Shown in pieces: positions 31,970 through 32,056 of a DNA stretch of 32,056 nucleotides. Below the pieces are notes generated by a model that was not told where the DNA came from, searched no databases, and was given only the letters and a program-made list of their open reading frames with translations. Source of the stretch: Eubacteriales bacterium (lineage in GTDB: Bacteria > Bacillota > Clostridia > Lachnospirales > Lachnospiraceae); contig JAUNPJ010000048.1 of the NCBI GenBank assembly GCA_030536755.1, positions 1 to 32,056 on the forward strand, given 5' to 3'. A program made the position numbers and the translations under genes. Within the stretch, counting starts at the first letter, position 1. Each line of letters begins with the position of its first letter.

Positions 31970-32056
31970 TTAATAATCGGAACTGTCATAACTGGAATCG
32001 CTGTCGTAGCTGGAGTCATAGTCACTGCTGGAATCATAGCTGCTATCTTCGCTGTC
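31970..32056 (-). CDS. C-terminal end of an Asp/Ser/Tyr-repeat protein (partial)
   Basis: The last 28 codons of a minus-strand gene that continues beyond the window. The tail is built only from Asp, Ser and Tyr apart from one Glu: repeats of the type YDSS / DYDSS, ending YDSSDY and a TAA. The DNA shows the matching imperfect repeats. The codons and the strong terminator 15 nt downstream support a real coding end. Such disordered acidic tails occur on several unrelated clostridial proteins, so the main domain cannot be named. Confidence 0.7.
   Translation of the reverse strand, partial: DSEDSSYDSSSDYDSSYDSDSSYDSSDY

Noticed and set aside
31970-32056. Repeats at the right edge as a CRISPR or satellite array
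   Set aside because: They read as codons of one frame ending in a stop followed by a terminator, and the repeat units are short and imperfect.

Overview
The window looks like a chromosomal segment of a low-to-moderate GC Firmicute of the family Lachnospiraceae (gut Clostridia; Blautia / Mediterraneibacter / Dorea type). The grounds are the gene order ylxM-ffh-rpsP-khpA-rimM-trmD, the block yicC-remA-gmk-rpoZ-rimO-pgsA-pncC, a YesM/YesN-type two-component pair beside a CUT1 sugar ABC transporter without its own ATPase, and small Cys-rich and Csp-like genes usual in spore-forming Clostridia. Genus is not decidable by reading.

Layout. (1) 1-660: the 3' part of a decayed tyrosine integrase, followed by a short direct repeat; the edge of an old mobile element. 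(2) 785-4457: SRP / ribosome-maturation operon from a consensus promoter, with an internal terminator-like hairpin before rimM and a bidirectional terminator after trmD. (3) 4476-7382, minus strand: pabA-pabB-pabC (p-aminobenzoate synthesis) behind a ~150-nt leader holding a strong intrinsic terminator, i.e. a probable attenuator. (4) 7408-17378: carbohydrate island: a cupin-AraC regulator divergent from glycogen/maltodextrin phosphorylase, then response regulator, histidine kinase, lipoprotein sugar-binding protein and two permeases. (5) 17513-18840: a FUSC/ArAE-like membrane domain joined to a HAD domain that has lost its nucleophile. (6) 18848-20986, minus: wreck of a citrate-lyase maturation locus (citXG with two frameshifts, citC with a truncated N-terminus). 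(7) 21042-22340, minus: membrane-anchored propeller-like protein of unknown role. (8) 22449-28890: rqcH, then yicC-remA-gmk-rpoZ-rimO-pgsA-pncC. (9) 28900-32056: small uncharacterised genes, a Cys-rich membrane miniprotein, a subtilisin-like protein without the canonical catalytic serine, and the tail of an Asp/Ser/Tyr-repeat protein.

How it works together. Regions 2 and 8 are housekeeping (protein targeting, ribosome maturation, tRNA/rRNA-protein modification, ribosome quality control, nucleotide and phospholipid synthesis). Region 4 is an adaptive sugar uptake unit: kinase and response regulator probably sense a sugar outside the cell and control the transporter, while the phosphorylase degrades intracellular alpha-glucan. 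The least explained items are the pab leader, the SD-sequestering hairpin between the binding protein and permease genes, the membrane-pseudo-HAD fusion, and the serine-less subtilase. No stretch longer than 300 bases lacks a gene. I saw no rRNA, tRNA, CRISPR array or intact insertion sequence.
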